Shown here piece after piece: positions 47,929 to 57,300 of a stretch of DNA of 64,000 bases. Source of the stretch: Chitinophagaceae bacterium (lineage in GTDB: Bacteria > Bacteroidota > Bacteroidia > Chitinophagales > Chitinophagaceae). The stretch covers positions 434,001-498,000 of the forward strand of contig JAFKGQ010000004.1 of assembly GCA_017307755.1 (NCBI GenBank). The letters are read 5' to 3'. The position numbers and the translations under genes are program-made. The notes beneath the pieces were generated by a model that was not told where the DNA came from, did no database searches, and saw nothing but the letters and a program-made list of their open reading frames with translations. Every line of letters begins with the position of its first letter. Position 1 is the stretch's first letter.

Positions 47929-48921
47929 TTAGTAAGGCAATATAAACGTATACGTTTTTCCTGCCTGCCACACCAATTTGAAATAATAAGTTCCTTTGTC
48001 GCCGGGGCAGCTGGTGGGGGAGCCGTTGGCATCAAGACCAAAGGTGACGGTCGTCGTTACTTCCGGACGGATGACCTTGACTTCTCCCTGGGTAAGCCTC
48101 CAACTGCAGTTGCCATCGATGACCAACGCCTGGGTGATCTGTGTTACAAAGTTATTACCCCAGCGGTTGGTTCCCCACTCTGAAATGCCTGTGTTGTTGC
48201 CGTCCGCATGCAGCCCTGTGGTCGTAATAACCAGGTTTTGGGTCACTACGGTATACACGCGCTGACGGGCAACATGCCATGTACGTTTGGCGCCGTTGTC
48301 AAAAGTGATGGACATATCGTCGCTGGTGACGGTGTGCGTAACACTCTTTATCTTTCCAAGAGCCAGATCTATCAAACTTCCACCGCTGACATTTGTATAG
48401 GTATGGGTCCCGTTGAGGGTGATGCTCTTGCTGTCCTTTACACGAGTGATCTTCAGGTTCTGGATGCTTACGGTCACCACCGCGTTCATGTCACGCCAAT
48501 GTGTACCTATTGCCCAGGATACCACAACGGTACCGGTGCGGGTACGGTTGCCTGCGCAATTAGTTCCGTTGTAAGTGATCGTCAGGGTATATTTCCCGGC
48601 GGTGCTGTCGACGGCGAGGGTGGCGGAAGCGTCACAGATACCAGCATTGCCAATTGGCTTCGCATCATTGGTAACGACACCATATTTTACACCGGGCTCG
48701 CTGCTGCTGCCGGAGACGGCAGTCTGGCTCCCAAGCATCAGGTTCACATCATTGACAACGGCATCATTCTCGTTGGACACCTGTGTCTGGTCATCTGACT
48801 GAGTTTGCAGGTCTGTGGCGGACTGACCGGAATTATTGTTATTACTGTCCTTTTTGCACGCATACAAAATGCTCATAAGAGTGAAGGCCGTTCCAATAAG
48901 ATACAGCGATCTGGTTTTCAT
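47929..48921 (-). CDS. Lipoprotein of unknown function
   Basis: A 330-residue protein with a lipoprotein signal (MKTRSLYLIGTAFTLMSILYAC, Cys22 as the lipidated residue). After a low-complexity Asn/Ser/Gln-rich linker (about 25-55) comes a beta-rich region with repeats like KYTLTITYNGTNCAGNRTRTG and SITLNGTHTYTNVSGGS. Cys pairs in CDASAT and NCAGN and in NCSW and SCPG may form disulfides in the periplasm. No family recognised. It is divergent from the secreted protein gene at 49124, with an operator-like palindrome between. Confidence 0.75.
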   Translation of the reverse strand: MKTRSLYLIGTAFTLMSILYACKKDSNNNNSGQSATDLQTQSDDQTQVSNENDAVVNDVNLMLGSQTAVSGSSSEPGVKYGVVTNDAKPIGNAGICDASATLAVDSTAGKYTLTITYNGTNCAGNRTRTGTVVVSWAIGTHWRDMNAVVTVSIQNLKITRVKDSKSITLNGTHTYTNVSGGSLIDLALGKIKSVTHTVTSDDMSITFDNGAKRTWHVARQRVYTVVTQNLVITTTGLHADGNNTGISEWGTNRWGNNFVTQITQALVIDGNCSWRLTQGEVKVIRPEVTTTVTFGLDANGSPTSCPGDKGTYYFKLVWQAGKTYTFILPY

Positions 48922-49045
48922 ACGTTACGTTTTAGTTGGTGGTTTTATAAATGGTTTTATCTGGGACGGATCATTTTATGGATAGTTTAACGGAACATTA
49001 TATAAATTATTTTTATGTAATTGTTAAGGGCGCATCTAGTAAGAG

Positions 49046-49063
49046 ATACTATATTAATAGTAT
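49046..49063. promoter_or_regulatory. Operator-like inverted repeat between divergent genes
   Basis: ATACTAT (49046-49052) and ATAGTAT (49057-49063) are perfect inverted arms around ATTA in the 202-base gap between the divergent lipoprotein and barrel-protein genes. The half-site TACTAT/ATAGTA is the same as that upstream of the receptor gene at 23031. Confidence 0.35.
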
Positions 49064-49123
49064 ACCAAAATAGGGGTTTGAACGTTATTGGCGTGACCCT
49101 TAATTCTAACCCCCGACCCGTTG

Positions 49124-50599
49124 ATGAGATATACTCTATTGATCGTACTGGTTTTCCTATTCGGACAAGCCCGGTCTCAAAACAATTGTAAAAAAAGTTC
49201 ACCCCTGTTCCGGATCGATCCTCATGAACATCCCCGTTTGTTTACCGACAAACTGGGCAATCATCCTCAGTTCCCATTTCTTCAGCGTGAAAAAGGCGTT
49301 ACTACGCCAAACCTTGTTATTCATTTTGTAAAAGATCCGGAAAGCCAAAAAAAATACCCGGAAGAATTCAGGATATTCGATCAACTGCTAAAGGACATCG
49401 GATTTGTCCACGGATATAAGGACTTGCACACCATACATGTGAAAAAAAGCTTTGTCCAGGATGGCACCGTCGGCAACCTGGGGTTCTATAACCAGGAGAA
49501 ACCTCAGTATAATTATATATATGTACGTCTGAACCCGGCAGGAGAAGGACGCCGAGGTATCCCTGCCTGGAAGATAACAGGTCCATCGGGATGCTGGTTT
49601 TACATATTGCATACTTGCGGGAATGCTTTTTATCCCGGTCGCACCGGTGACGATTGTTGCAAGGAGATACAGGCCGAGACGAGGATCAACCCGCTGGAAA
49701 TAAAACCACAGGTCGTAGACAGACCGTTGCGTATAAAGATCAGTTTCTACCAGGGGAAGATCCTTCCTGCACGTAAGCGTAAAGGTCAGGCAGATACGGT
49801 TGTCGCGCTTCTCCGCAGCATCGATACGGTGATGAGCTTTAAGGACACCGTAGGACATACCTTAACAGTGTCGGCGCTGGACGAAGCCAGAAGGATGATC
49901 GTTTGCCGGGACTCTGTTATCCAACTGCGCCCCCGTTTGATCGTAGACAGCGGCAGCGGGGCTCCCGATAGCATACGTTACATATTTTCGGATACTGTGT
50001 ATATTACAGAGCAGGCGGGAGGGACGACCACCTGTAAGAAAAAATGGGAGATCGCGCTCGATGGAGGGATCTCTTATAATTCCATTCCCCGTCCCGACAA
50101 CATGACAACCCATACCCGCACGGATGGCAGCCACCTGGCGGCAGAACTGGCTATCTCCCGGATATTCAACCACTGGTTTCAGGCGGGTGTCATGGCATCC
50201 TATATTACACTGTCTTACCAGGATGATGTTCCTTATCCCGGCAGCGCCCCCAATACATACAATACTGTCTTTGTCGGCAAGCCCATCATTCCTGTTCAGC
50301 TCTTTGGGAAGGCTACCATTGGAGGTCCGTTGCACTGGCAGTCCAATATATCGCTGTCCGCCGGCTGGTCTATCCCTGTAAAAGATCAGATCGAGAGCGG
50401 CGGTAATACCCTGGGGGTAAAACCAGGTGTAAAAGGCGGCCCTACTGCCGGATTTAAAATGGGCGTGGCCTATTTCTTCAGCTGTAAGTTCGGTCTGGGG
50501 CTTTCGTTCAGCGGACAGTATTTCTCCAATAAGACCGACGCTGCAAGCTATCATCTGTTTGCCCTGCCGATCACCCTGGGGATACGCTACAGATTCTAA
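49124..50599 (+). CDS. Secreted protein with C-terminal outer-membrane beta-barrel-like region
   Basis: A 491-residue protein with a signal peptide (MRYTLLIVLVFLFGQARSQ). The first 160 residues have several Cys (GCWFYILHTCGNAF, DDCCKE) and a His-rich start (RIDPHEHPRLF). A middle region of about 100 residues is followed, after about residue 305, by repeated amphipathic strands (WEIALDGGISYNSIP, LSLSAGWSIPVKD, GFKMGVAYFF, LGLSFSGQYFSNK) ending in GIRYRF with a terminal Phe, typical of an outer-membrane barrel. Function unknown. I chose ATG 49124; a TTG at 49121 is in frame. Confidence 0.75.
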   Translation: MRYTLLIVLVFLFGQARSQNNCKKSSPLFRIDPHEHPRLFTDKLGNHPQFPFLQREKGVTTPNLVIHFVKDPESQKKYPEEFRIFDQLLKDIGFVHGYKDLHTIHVKKSFVQDGTVGNLGFYNQEKPQYNYIYVRLNPAGEGRRGIPAWKITGPSGCWFYILHTCGNAFYPGRTGDDCCKEIQAETRINPLEIKPQVVDRPLRIKISFYQGKILPARKRKGQADTVVALLRSIDTVMSFKDTVGHTLTVSALDEARRMIVCRDSVIQLRPRLIVDSGSGAPDSIRYIFSDTVYITEQAGGTTTCKKKWEIALDGGISYNSIPRPDNMTTHTRTDGSHLAAELAISRIFNHWFQAGVMASYITLSYQDDVPYPGSAPNTYNTVFVGKPIIPVQLFGKATIGGPLHWQSNISLSAGWSIPVKDQIESGGNTLGVKPGVKGGPTAGFKMGVAYFFSCKFGLGLSFSGQYFSNKTDAASYHLFALPITLGIRYRF

Positions 50600-50604
50600 A
50601 TCCT

Positions 50605-50612
50605 TACATTTG
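50605..50612 (+). promoter_or_regulatory. -7 box for the VOC gene
   Basis: TACATTTG matches TAnnTTTG and ends 16 bases before the ATG at 50629. Confidence 0.5.
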
Positions 50613-50628
50613 TCTCCAACTATAGCGT

Positions 50629-51123
50629 ATGGAGAACAATTATATCATTCCAGCCGGCACACGGATCGGGCATGTACATCTTAAAGTAAGCGACCTGCAA
50701 CGATCCATGGATTTTTACTGCGGACTGCTTGGATTCCAGCTGATGGTCCGCTATGGCACAGAAGCCGCTTTTATCTCTGCGGGCGGCTATCACCACCACA
50801 TTGGGCTTAACACATGGTATAGCAAGGGGCAGCCTCCCGCCCCGGAGAAGTCTCCCGGTCTGTTTCACACCGCTATCCTTTACCCGGAGAGAAGGGACCT
50901 TGCCACAGCGCTTCAGCGATTGGTAGATGCGAAATATCCTCTGACCGGCGCTTCCGATCATGGCGTTTCGGAGGCGCTCTACCTGGATGACCCCGACGGT
51001 AATGGGGTGGAGCTATATTGGGACCGTCCCCAAGACCAATGGCCAAAGGACGAAGAAGGGAAACTTACGATGTTTACCCATCATCTGGATATACAGGGAT
51101 TACTCGGCGAATTGAGGAGATAG
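50629..51123 (+). CDS. VOC-family (glyoxalase/dioxygenase-fold) protein
   Basis: A 164-residue metal-dependent protein of the vicinal oxygen chelate family, similar to CatE-like catechol 2,3-dioxygenases. Likely metal ligands: His in IGHVHLKVSDL, His in GLFHTAILYP and Glu in NGVELYWDRP. It contains DFYCGLLGFQLM and LDDPDGNGVELYWD, both typical. The single-chain length is about one half of a full extradiol dioxygenase (usually about 285 residues). Substrate unknown. Confidence 0.9.
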   Translation: MENNYIIPAGTRIGHVHLKVSDLQRSMDFYCGLLGFQLMVRYGTEAAFISAGGYHHHIGLNTWYSKGQPPAPEKSPGLFHTAILYPERRDLATALQRLVDAKYPLTGASDHGVSEALYLDDPDGNGVELYWDRPQDQWPKDEEGKLTMFTHHLDIQGLLGELRR

Positions 51124-51219
51124 CTTTTACCCCTGCTCCCCTCTGTTACAAAATCATTACCTGTTGTTTAAGTTATCATTACCAGGGGCGGGTTCGATAC
51201 GGCATTAGCACTGGCTCAC

Positions 51220-51227
51220 TAGCTTTG
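51220..51227 (+). promoter_or_regulatory. -7 box for the Oar-like receptor gene
   Basis: TAGCTTTG matches TAnnTTTG, 20 bases before the ATG at 51248. The 124-base gap holds nothing else clear. Confidence 0.45.
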
Positions 51228-51247
51228 ATGCCAAATGAAAATTGCTT

Positions 51248-54200
51248 ATGAACCTGCACTTGTCGTTTAAACGAGTTCTTTTCCCTTTGGTTCTCATGTG
51301 CTGTTGTTCCGTTGTCATGGCCCAGTCCAGTGGCTCAGGCATCAGCGGTTTTATTTACGAAGAGAGTGACAGCAAGCCTCTGGAAGCTGCTACCATCGTG
51401 GTGAAGAATACAGCCACCGGCTTTTCCACCTCTACCATTTCCAACAAACAGGGGTATTTTATCTTTCGCGAGCTCCCGGTGGGCGTGTATAATATAGAGA
51501 TATCAGCTGTAGGTTTTCAACCTACAGTGATGAAAGACAATAGTCTTAACCTGGGCGACCGGCTGGTGCTTCACAAGGTCACCCTGAGTAAAAGCGCCAC
51601 TACGCTGACGGAAGTCACTGTGCACAGCACCAGCTTCAGGAATAGTGTAGACCGTCTGGGTACGGGCACCGCCGTCACCAGCCGGGCTTTGCAGAAGATA
51701 CCTGTGGGTACCCGTAATTACACCGACCTGATGCTGTTGTCGCCGCTGGCCAACGGAGCCTCCCTGGCAGGAGCCAAACCCGGCGGCACGGGATATATGC
51801 TGGATGGGGTCAGCAACCGCCGGGCGCATTTTGCCGGTACGACGGACGCCGCTTTCTCTATTTCTTCCGAAACCATCCGGGAGTTTGAGATCTCCACCAA
51901 CTCATATGATGTAACGAATGGACGGGGTTCTGGCGGGGTGGTAAAAGCCATCACCAAATCCGGCACGAATACGCTGTCCGGCGCTGCCTGGGGTTATTAT
52001 GGCGCCAACTCCCTTGCTCAGACCAAGGATATCAATGGTAAAAAACTTACCAGCAAGTATGAAGTAGGACAGTTCGGGGTCATGTTAAGCGGCCCTATCG
52101 TCAAGGACAAGATCCATTTCCTCATCTCTTACGATCAATATACCAACACACAGCCTTTCCGGGCCTATGATTTCCCCTCCAATGGTGTGGACTCCAACCA
52201 GGCGGCCCACAATTTAAAGATAGCGGGGGATAGTCTCCGGGCCATCCAGGACATTATGGAAAATCAGTTTGGCTTTCCCCATCGTCAGCAGACGGGGACG
52301 ATCAATATCAAGCAGGAGACAAAAAATGCCTTTGCCAAGTTCGACTGGATCATCAACAAGAAAAACCTGTTGACCCTGAAATACAACTATCTGCATTTTG
52401 TAGACCCCAACAAGCTGAAGGGCTCCGGTCTGCTGACCACACAGTACACGGGCGTGGAGATCGACAACGCCGTCATGCTGGGACTTCGGACGGAATTCTC
52501 CCCCAAACTGGTGAACGAACTGAAGCTGAATTTCAGCACCTATCGTAAGTTCCTGCATTTCCTGGACAATCATGTACCGGAAGGGTTCGTAAATGTCAGG
52601 ACCATCTTTGCTCCCGGCGACACCGTCAATACTACGGTGGCTTTCGGTGACCAGAACTGGGTACCGGAAAGGGATGCCAGCGATGTGATCCAGATCGTGG
52701 ATTACCTCCGCTGGAAAAAAGGCAACTTCAATTTTACCTTCGGTACGGATAACAATATCAACCATATCACGGACCGTCTGTCGCATGATCAGCAGGGACA
52801 GTTCTATTACAATAGTATCCAGGACATGCGCAACAATACACCTTACCGATTTAACCGGAAGATACCGTTGAACGGCATTAACCCCAAGATCAGCGTACCC
52901 CTGATCGAACTGGGTGTTTTTGCGCAGATGGAAACCAACCTGCGGCCCAACCTCAACCTGACGGTAGGGCTTCGCTGGGACGGCCAGATCATCGGCAGCC
53001 CTCCCACTTACAACCCATTGCTGGAGCATGATCTGGGTGTCAACACGCATGTCGTGCCTTTCGACGCCAAGAATATACAGCCCCGTGTCAACCTGATCTG
53101 GGACGTGAACAACGACGGACGGGACATCGTAAAATGGGGCGCCGGGCTCTTCGCTTCCGAACTGACGACACAACCCATTACCTTTGCCCATATCGACAAT
53201 GGAGTAGACTTCCGTCAAATAGACATCCGTACCAATGTTCCCGTCCCCAACTGGCAGGCTTATCAAAAGGATTTCAACCTCGTGCCCGGGGTGGATTACT
53301 ATAACTCCCTGCCCACTACACAGCCCGCCACGGTGCTGGTGCTGGATAAGCATCTGAAGAACCCGCTGACCTTTAAAACCAATCTAAGCTACTATCATTA
53401 TTTTTCCAATTGGTTCCGGATGGGAGCCAACCTGTACTTCGACAATACCTGGGACAATTTTTATCTGTATGATCTCAACCTGCGCCGTACGCCCGGATTT
53501 GTAACCAACGAGGGCCGGGAAGTGTATATGGATCCGTCCACGATAAGCGCCACCAGTAAGAACCAGGCGCCTATCGCCAACAGCCGCATTTCTTCCAATT
53601 TCAACCAGGTGCGGTATTTCACCAACACCAAATGGTCGTCCAAATACATTGGCTTTGTGGTAGAAGCTGCTGCCCAGCTGGGCCGCGATGGTTCTTTCAC
53701 TCTGTCCTATGCAAAAGGCAAGGCAACAGGTACACCTCCGTATGACAGCGGCGACCCCCGTAACGCCAACTTTGCTGTTGGACCTTCTTATTGGACTTAT
53801 GCTTCTTATGGCAAGAACTGGTATAGCGATGGTGATCAACCCAACAAGATCGTGGCGTTGCTTCTCAGCCCCACTTTCTACGGATTTAGCATCAGCTCTT
53901 CTTTCCAGGCTTATCAGAATGCACGTTATTCTTCCTTTATCGATAAGGATATCATCGGTGGAGCTAATGATGGTACGGACCTTGCCTATATTTATGATCC
54001 GAAGAACCCTAATACACCCGCCGATATCGTAACAGGGATGAATACGATGCTGGCCAAGACCAGCTCGAACTTTAGAAAATTCCTGGAGAAGAACTATGGC
54101 AAGTTCGCCCCTTACAACGGCGGCCTCATGCCCTGGCGCACACAGTGGAATATGAGCGTGCAATACGAGCTTAAGATAACAGGCACTCACAAGATCGGTC

Positions 54201-54409
54201 TGCGATGTGACATTTACAACGTGCTCAACCTGCTGAACAACAAATGGGGCGGGTATACCCAGATCATCAATACGAACCTGTACCAACTGAATGGGTTCGA
54301 TCCGAATACAAAATCGTATAAGTATCTTGTCAATCAAAGCGCGGGCGCTACCCTGCAGACTACAGGGGCAGGCTATTCCGTGCAGTTCGGGGCCCGTTAC
54401 TCCTTTTAA
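51248..54409 (+). CDS. TonB-dependent receptor, Oar-like
   Basis: A 1053-residue outer-membrane protein with a signal peptide (MNLHLSFKRVLFPLVLMCCC and on to about AMAQ-like VVMAQ). Then a carboxypeptidase regulatory-like domain (SGFIYEESDSKPLEAATIVV), a plug (YMLDGVSNRRAHFAGTTDAA, REFEISTNSYDVTNGRGSGGVV), and a large barrel ending SVQFGARYSF with terminal Phe. This resembles Oar-type transporters of Bacteroidota and Myxococcota. GH97 follows 44 bases after it, hinting at glycan use, but no SusD gene is present. I chose ATG 51248; a TTG 6 bases upstream is in frame. Substrate unknown. Confidence 0.9.
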   Translation: MNLHLSFKRVLFPLVLMCCCSVVMAQSSGSGISGFIYEESDSKPLEAATIVVKNTATGFSTSTISNKQGYFIFRELPVGVYNIEISAVGFQPTVMKDNSLNLGDRLVLHKVTLSKSATTLTEVTVHSTSFRNSVDRLGTGTAVTSRALQKIPVGTRNYTDLMLLSPLANGASLAGAKPGGTGYMLDGVSNRRAHFAGTTDAAFSISSETIREFEISTNSYDVTNGRGSGGVVKAITKSGTNTLSGAAWGYYGANSLAQTKDINGKKLTSKYEVGQFGVMLSGPIVKDKIHFLISYDQYTNTQPFRAYDFPSNGVDSNQAAHNLKIAGDSLRAIQDIMENQFGFPHRQQTGTINIKQETKNAFAKFDWIINKKNLLTLKYNYLHFVDPNKLKGSGLLTTQYTGVEIDNAVMLGLRTEFSPKLVNELKLNFSTYRKFLHFLDNHVPEGFVNVRTIFAPGDTVNTTVAFGDQNWVPERDASDVIQIVDYLRWKKGNFNFTFGTDNNINHITDRLSHDQQGQFYYNSIQDMRNNTPYRFNRKIPLNGINPKISVPLIELGVFAQMETNLRPNLNLTVGLRWDGQIIGSPPTYNPLLEHDLGVNTHVVPFDAKNIQPRVNLIWDVNNDGRDIVKWGAGLFASELTTQPITFAHIDNGVDFRQIDIRTNVPVPNWQAYQKDFNLVPGVDYYNSLPTTQPATVLVLDKHLKNPLTFKTNLSYYHYFSNWFRMGANLYFDNTWDNFYLYDLNLRRTPGFVTNEGREVYMDPSTISATSKNQAPIANSRISSNFNQVRYFTNTKWSSKYIGFVVEAAAQLGRDGSFTLSYAKGKATGTPPYDSGDPRNANFAVGPSYWTYASYGKNWYSDGDQPNKIVALLLSPTFYGFSISSSFQAYQNARYSSFIDKDIIGGANDGTDLAYIYDPKNPNTPADIVTGMNTMLAKTSSNFRKFLEKNYGKFAPYNGGLMPWRTQWNMSVQYELKITGTHKIGLRCDIYNVLNLLNNKWGGYTQIINTNLYQLNGFDPNTKSYKYLVNQSAGATLQTTGAGYSVQFGARYSF

Positions 54410-54453
54410 AGACGGGGTGGGGTTCTCTAAAGTTAGAAGCCTTATATTTAAGG

Positions 54454-56445
54454 ATGAAAAAATTGCTTGTCATCCTTGGCGTGCTGAACGGATGTGCTGT
54501 TTTGCCGGCCGAGGCGCAAAAGACTGCCCGACTGACCTCGCCGGATAAGAATATTGTCTATGATTTCCGGATCACAGATACAGCGGCATTATGGGCTGTC
54601 GGTTATAAAGGCCGGCCTCTTGTTTCCGGCAGCCCGCTATCCCTTTCATTCAAAGATCAGCGGGTCTTTAAAGAGGGGCTTCGGCTGGCGGCCCCCTCCA
54701 CCCGCGATGGTGAAGATGATTATTCGTTGCTGACGGGCAAGACCAGTCATGTGCATGACCGCTATCGGGAACTGGTCCTACCCCTGGAGGAAAAAAGAGC
54801 TCCCTATCGAAAGTTACGCCTGGTCGTCCGTGCTTTCAACGACGGTCTTGCCTTTAGATACGAATTCCCCCAACAGACCGCCTGGTCTTCCCTGGAACTA
54901 ACGTCGGAAGACACCCGATTCCGTCTGGTGGGAAATCCACAGGTAAAAGCCTTGCTACTGCCCAATTTCACCAGCAGTCATGAAGGGGAGTATACTACGG
55001 TAAGCTGGGACCGGCTCAAGCCGGATACATTGATGGATATGCCCGCTCTTTTCCAATATGACGGTGGGGTTTTTCTGGCTGTCACAGAAGCTGCGCTTGT
55101 TGATTATGCCGGTCTTTATCTGGTAAAGCAAGGACGGGACCTGACAGGACGTCTGTCCCCTTTGCCCGACGGCTCGGGTGTTTGCGTAAAGGCAAGCCTT
55201 CCTCATCATAGTCCATGGCGTGTGCTGCTCATCAGTGACAGGGTAGGGACCCTGGTCGAATCCAACATCATCACAGACCTCAACGAGCCTTGTAAGATAG
55301 CCGATGTATCCTGGATACGTCCCGGCAAGACTACGTTCCCCTGGTGGAACGGCAATGTGGTGCCCGATACGTTGAACGCGCCGGGGAATAATTTCGTTAC
55401 CGCTCAATATTACATCGACTTCTGCGCCCGTACGGGACTACAATATCATTCCGTGGTGGAATATGGATTACATGAATGGTATGTCAATGACGGGGCAGGC
55501 TTTATGCCCGGGCCACATGCAGACCCCACCCGGCCTGTTCCTGGTCTGAACATGCAACAAATTTGCGACTATGCCCGTCAGAAAGGAGTTGGTGTTCGTG
55601 TATGGGTCCATTGGGCTGCCCTTTATCCGCACCTGGATTCAGCCTTTGCTCAATTTGAAAGATGGGGCATCAGTGGTATGATGGTAGACTTTATGGACAG
55701 GGATGATCAGCAGATGGTGGGTATCCAGACGGAGATACTGGAGAAGGCGGCTCTTCACCATCTCCATATCCAATTCCATGGAGCGTACAAACCCACAGGG
55801 CTCAGCCGCACATGGCCGAACGAACTTACCCGGGAAGGCACCCTGAACTATGAAGTGAATAAGTGGGATAAGCGGATCACTCCCGACCATGATCTTAATA
55901 TGCCCTTTACCCGCGGACTGGCAGGTGCGACGGATTATCACCTGGGCGGTTTTCGTGCGGTGCCGGATTCGCTCTTTCGCGTGCAGTACACACGCCCGTT
56001 GATGTTAGGCACCCGCTGTCATATGTTAGCCATGTACGTGGTGCTTGAAACGAATTTAGCGATGGTGTGCGATTACCCGGATGCTTACGAAGGCCAACCC
56101 GGATTTGAATTCCTGCAACAGGTGCCCACCACCTGGGATGAAACAAGGGTGTTGAGCGCGGAAGTGGATAAATATATCGTGGTAGCCCGTCGAAAAGGGA
56201 CGGATTGGTTTATCGGGGGTATTACGGGTCATGAAGCCCGTGAACTCGTTGTGCCATTGGGTTTGTTGAGGAAAGGTCCGTATGACATCACTTTATGGAC
56301 GGACGCACCGGATGCAGCAGGCAACCCTAATCACCTGGAGAAACAGACCTGGCATGTCGCCGAGGGTGATAGCTTGTCGATAAAGCTAGCCCAGGGTGGA
56401 GGATTTAGCGGTATAATGCCAGCATCTCTTTCAATATCCCATTGA
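54454..56445 (+). CDS. Glycoside hydrolase family 97 protein
   Basis: A 663-residue exported enzyme with a signal peptide (MKKLLVILGVLNGCAVLPAEA). Residues about 25-280 are the N-terminal beta-sandwich, about 285-560 the (beta/alpha)8 domain, and the end a C-terminal beta domain. The region around Asp412 (GMMVDFMDRDDQQMVG) fits the nucleophile of the retaining GH97 group (alpha-galactosidase type); the inverting SusB type uses other Glu residues. Downstream of the receptor gene. It likely cleaves an alpha-linked sugar in the periplasm. The 3' end overlaps the converging DUF1801 gene by 41 bases. Confidence 0.92.
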   Translation: MKKLLVILGVLNGCAVLPAEAQKTARLTSPDKNIVYDFRITDTAALWAVGYKGRPLVSGSPLSLSFKDQRVFKEGLRLAAPSTRDGEDDYSLLTGKTSHVHDRYRELVLPLEEKRAPYRKLRLVVRAFNDGLAFRYEFPQQTAWSSLELTSEDTRFRLVGNPQVKALLLPNFTSSHEGEYTTVSWDRLKPDTLMDMPALFQYDGGVFLAVTEAALVDYAGLYLVKQGRDLTGRLSPLPDGSGVCVKASLPHHSPWRVLLISDRVGTLVESNIITDLNEPCKIADVSWIRPGKTTFPWWNGNVVPDTLNAPGNNFVTAQYYIDFCARTGLQYHSVVEYGLHEWYVNDGAGFMPGPHADPTRPVPGLNMQQICDYARQKGVGVRVWVHWAALYPHLDSAFAQFERWGISGMMVDFMDRDDQQMVGIQTEILEKAALHHLHIQFHGAYKPTGLSRTWPNELTREGTLNYEVNKWDKRITPDHDLNMPFTRGLAGATDYHLGGFRAVPDSLFRVQYTRPLMLGTRCHMLAMYVVLETNLAMVCDYPDAYEGQPGFEFLQQVPTTWDETRVLSAEVDKYIVVARRKGTDWFIGGITGHEARELVVPLGLLRKGPYDITLWTDAPDAAGNPNHLEKQTWHVAEGDSLSIKLAQGGGFSGIMPASLSISH

Positions 56446-56773
56446 TCTTTCGCAATGGCAGGTCCGCGGAAGGATCTAAAAGCAGGATCTTCATGCGCGC
56501 CCTTTTCTCCGTCAGCAGATCGGGATGATGGATCCTCGCTCCTTCGACGATGCCCAGATAAGGCTGCTTATATTGTTTGTGTACCCACAGGTAGCAGCAC
56601 ATCTTCCCTTTATAACAAAAAAAAGGCATGCCATATTTCCATGCCTCCGTCATATGCGGGTCCTGCCGCAGGATATGCTTCCGCATAAATTGCAGACAAC
56701 TTTTTATTGGTTCATCTTTTTCGAGATAGTATTGGTCGATGGGGCGTAGCATAACCGACGGAACTTTGTACAT
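56405..56773 (-). CDS. DUF1801 (YdhG-like) protein
   Basis: A 122-residue protein with the family pattern IDQYYLEKDEPIKSCLQFMRKHIL, EAWKYGMPFFCYKGKMCCYLWVHKQYKQPYLG and RMKILLLDPSADLP. These are small proteins of unknown function with a YdhG/YjbR-like fold. The start ATG could be 56773 (used) or 56779. It overlaps the 3' end of the GH97 gene. Confidence 0.87.
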   Translation of the reverse strand: MYKVPSVMLRPIDQYYLEKDEPIKSCLQFMRKHILRQDPHMTEAWKYGMPFFCYKGKMCCYLWVHKQYKQPYLGIVEGARIHHPDLLTEKRARMKILLLDPSADLPLRKINGILKEMLALYR

Positions 56774-57300
56774 AAACATAATTAATTATTCCTTACCTGT
56801 GCCGGTCAGAACGCAGACCAGGCCTTATTTTAATGCTTAATTTGTAGATTTCCATCGAAATGTGTTGATAAATAAAAATGAAGTTCACTGTTTTGGAATG
56901 GAATTTGTAACTCAGCAGTCATCGTAGAAAAAGTTGTTCTTAGATCACTAAGACCAAAGAGAGATTTGGAATTTTGGCGTGTTTGTAATAATTTTATTAA
57001 ACACCCCCACAATTTTCCCGCGTAGAAAACTCCCCAAGCTCAGCCTTATCAAAAAACCCCCGCTAAAATCGTAAAGAGATCTACGGTTGCCCGCCTAAGA
57101 TCCTTTAAACGCCATGTCGAGTTCCGATTTCTTGCTTACTAGACTTGCTTATTTTTTAAGGGTAGTTCCCTAAAGGGAAGCTGCATGCCACTCCTGTAAT
57201 CCAAACCAGATTATCCGGATGAAAGGACGATGCCCTGAATGGACAGGTATTTCAGCGATTGCTGGAATAAGGACGGCTTTGTGTACTATATAACAGATAT
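56774..57300. other. Long leader region of the exopolysaccharide operon
   Basis: About 530 bases with no convincing gene. A 60-residue open frame at 56830-57012 on the minus strand has no supporting signal. Two overlapping hairpins near 57160-57180 (AGGG/CCCT and TTCCC/GGGAA) could be alternative structures in the leader. No TAnnTTTG box with good -33 spacing was found close to 57301, so the promoter is not placed. The UpxY-like antiterminator in the operon makes a control point here plausible. Confidence 0.4.

Noticed and set aside
52214..53353. 379-codon antisense frame inside the Oar-like receptor gene
   Set aside because: Shadow frame caused by codon bias on the coding strand; no recognisable domain.
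56830..57012. 60-codon minus-strand frame in the region before the exopolysaccharide locus
   Set aside because: No promoter, ribosome-binding site or homology; the region is AT-rich and likely to give chance frames.
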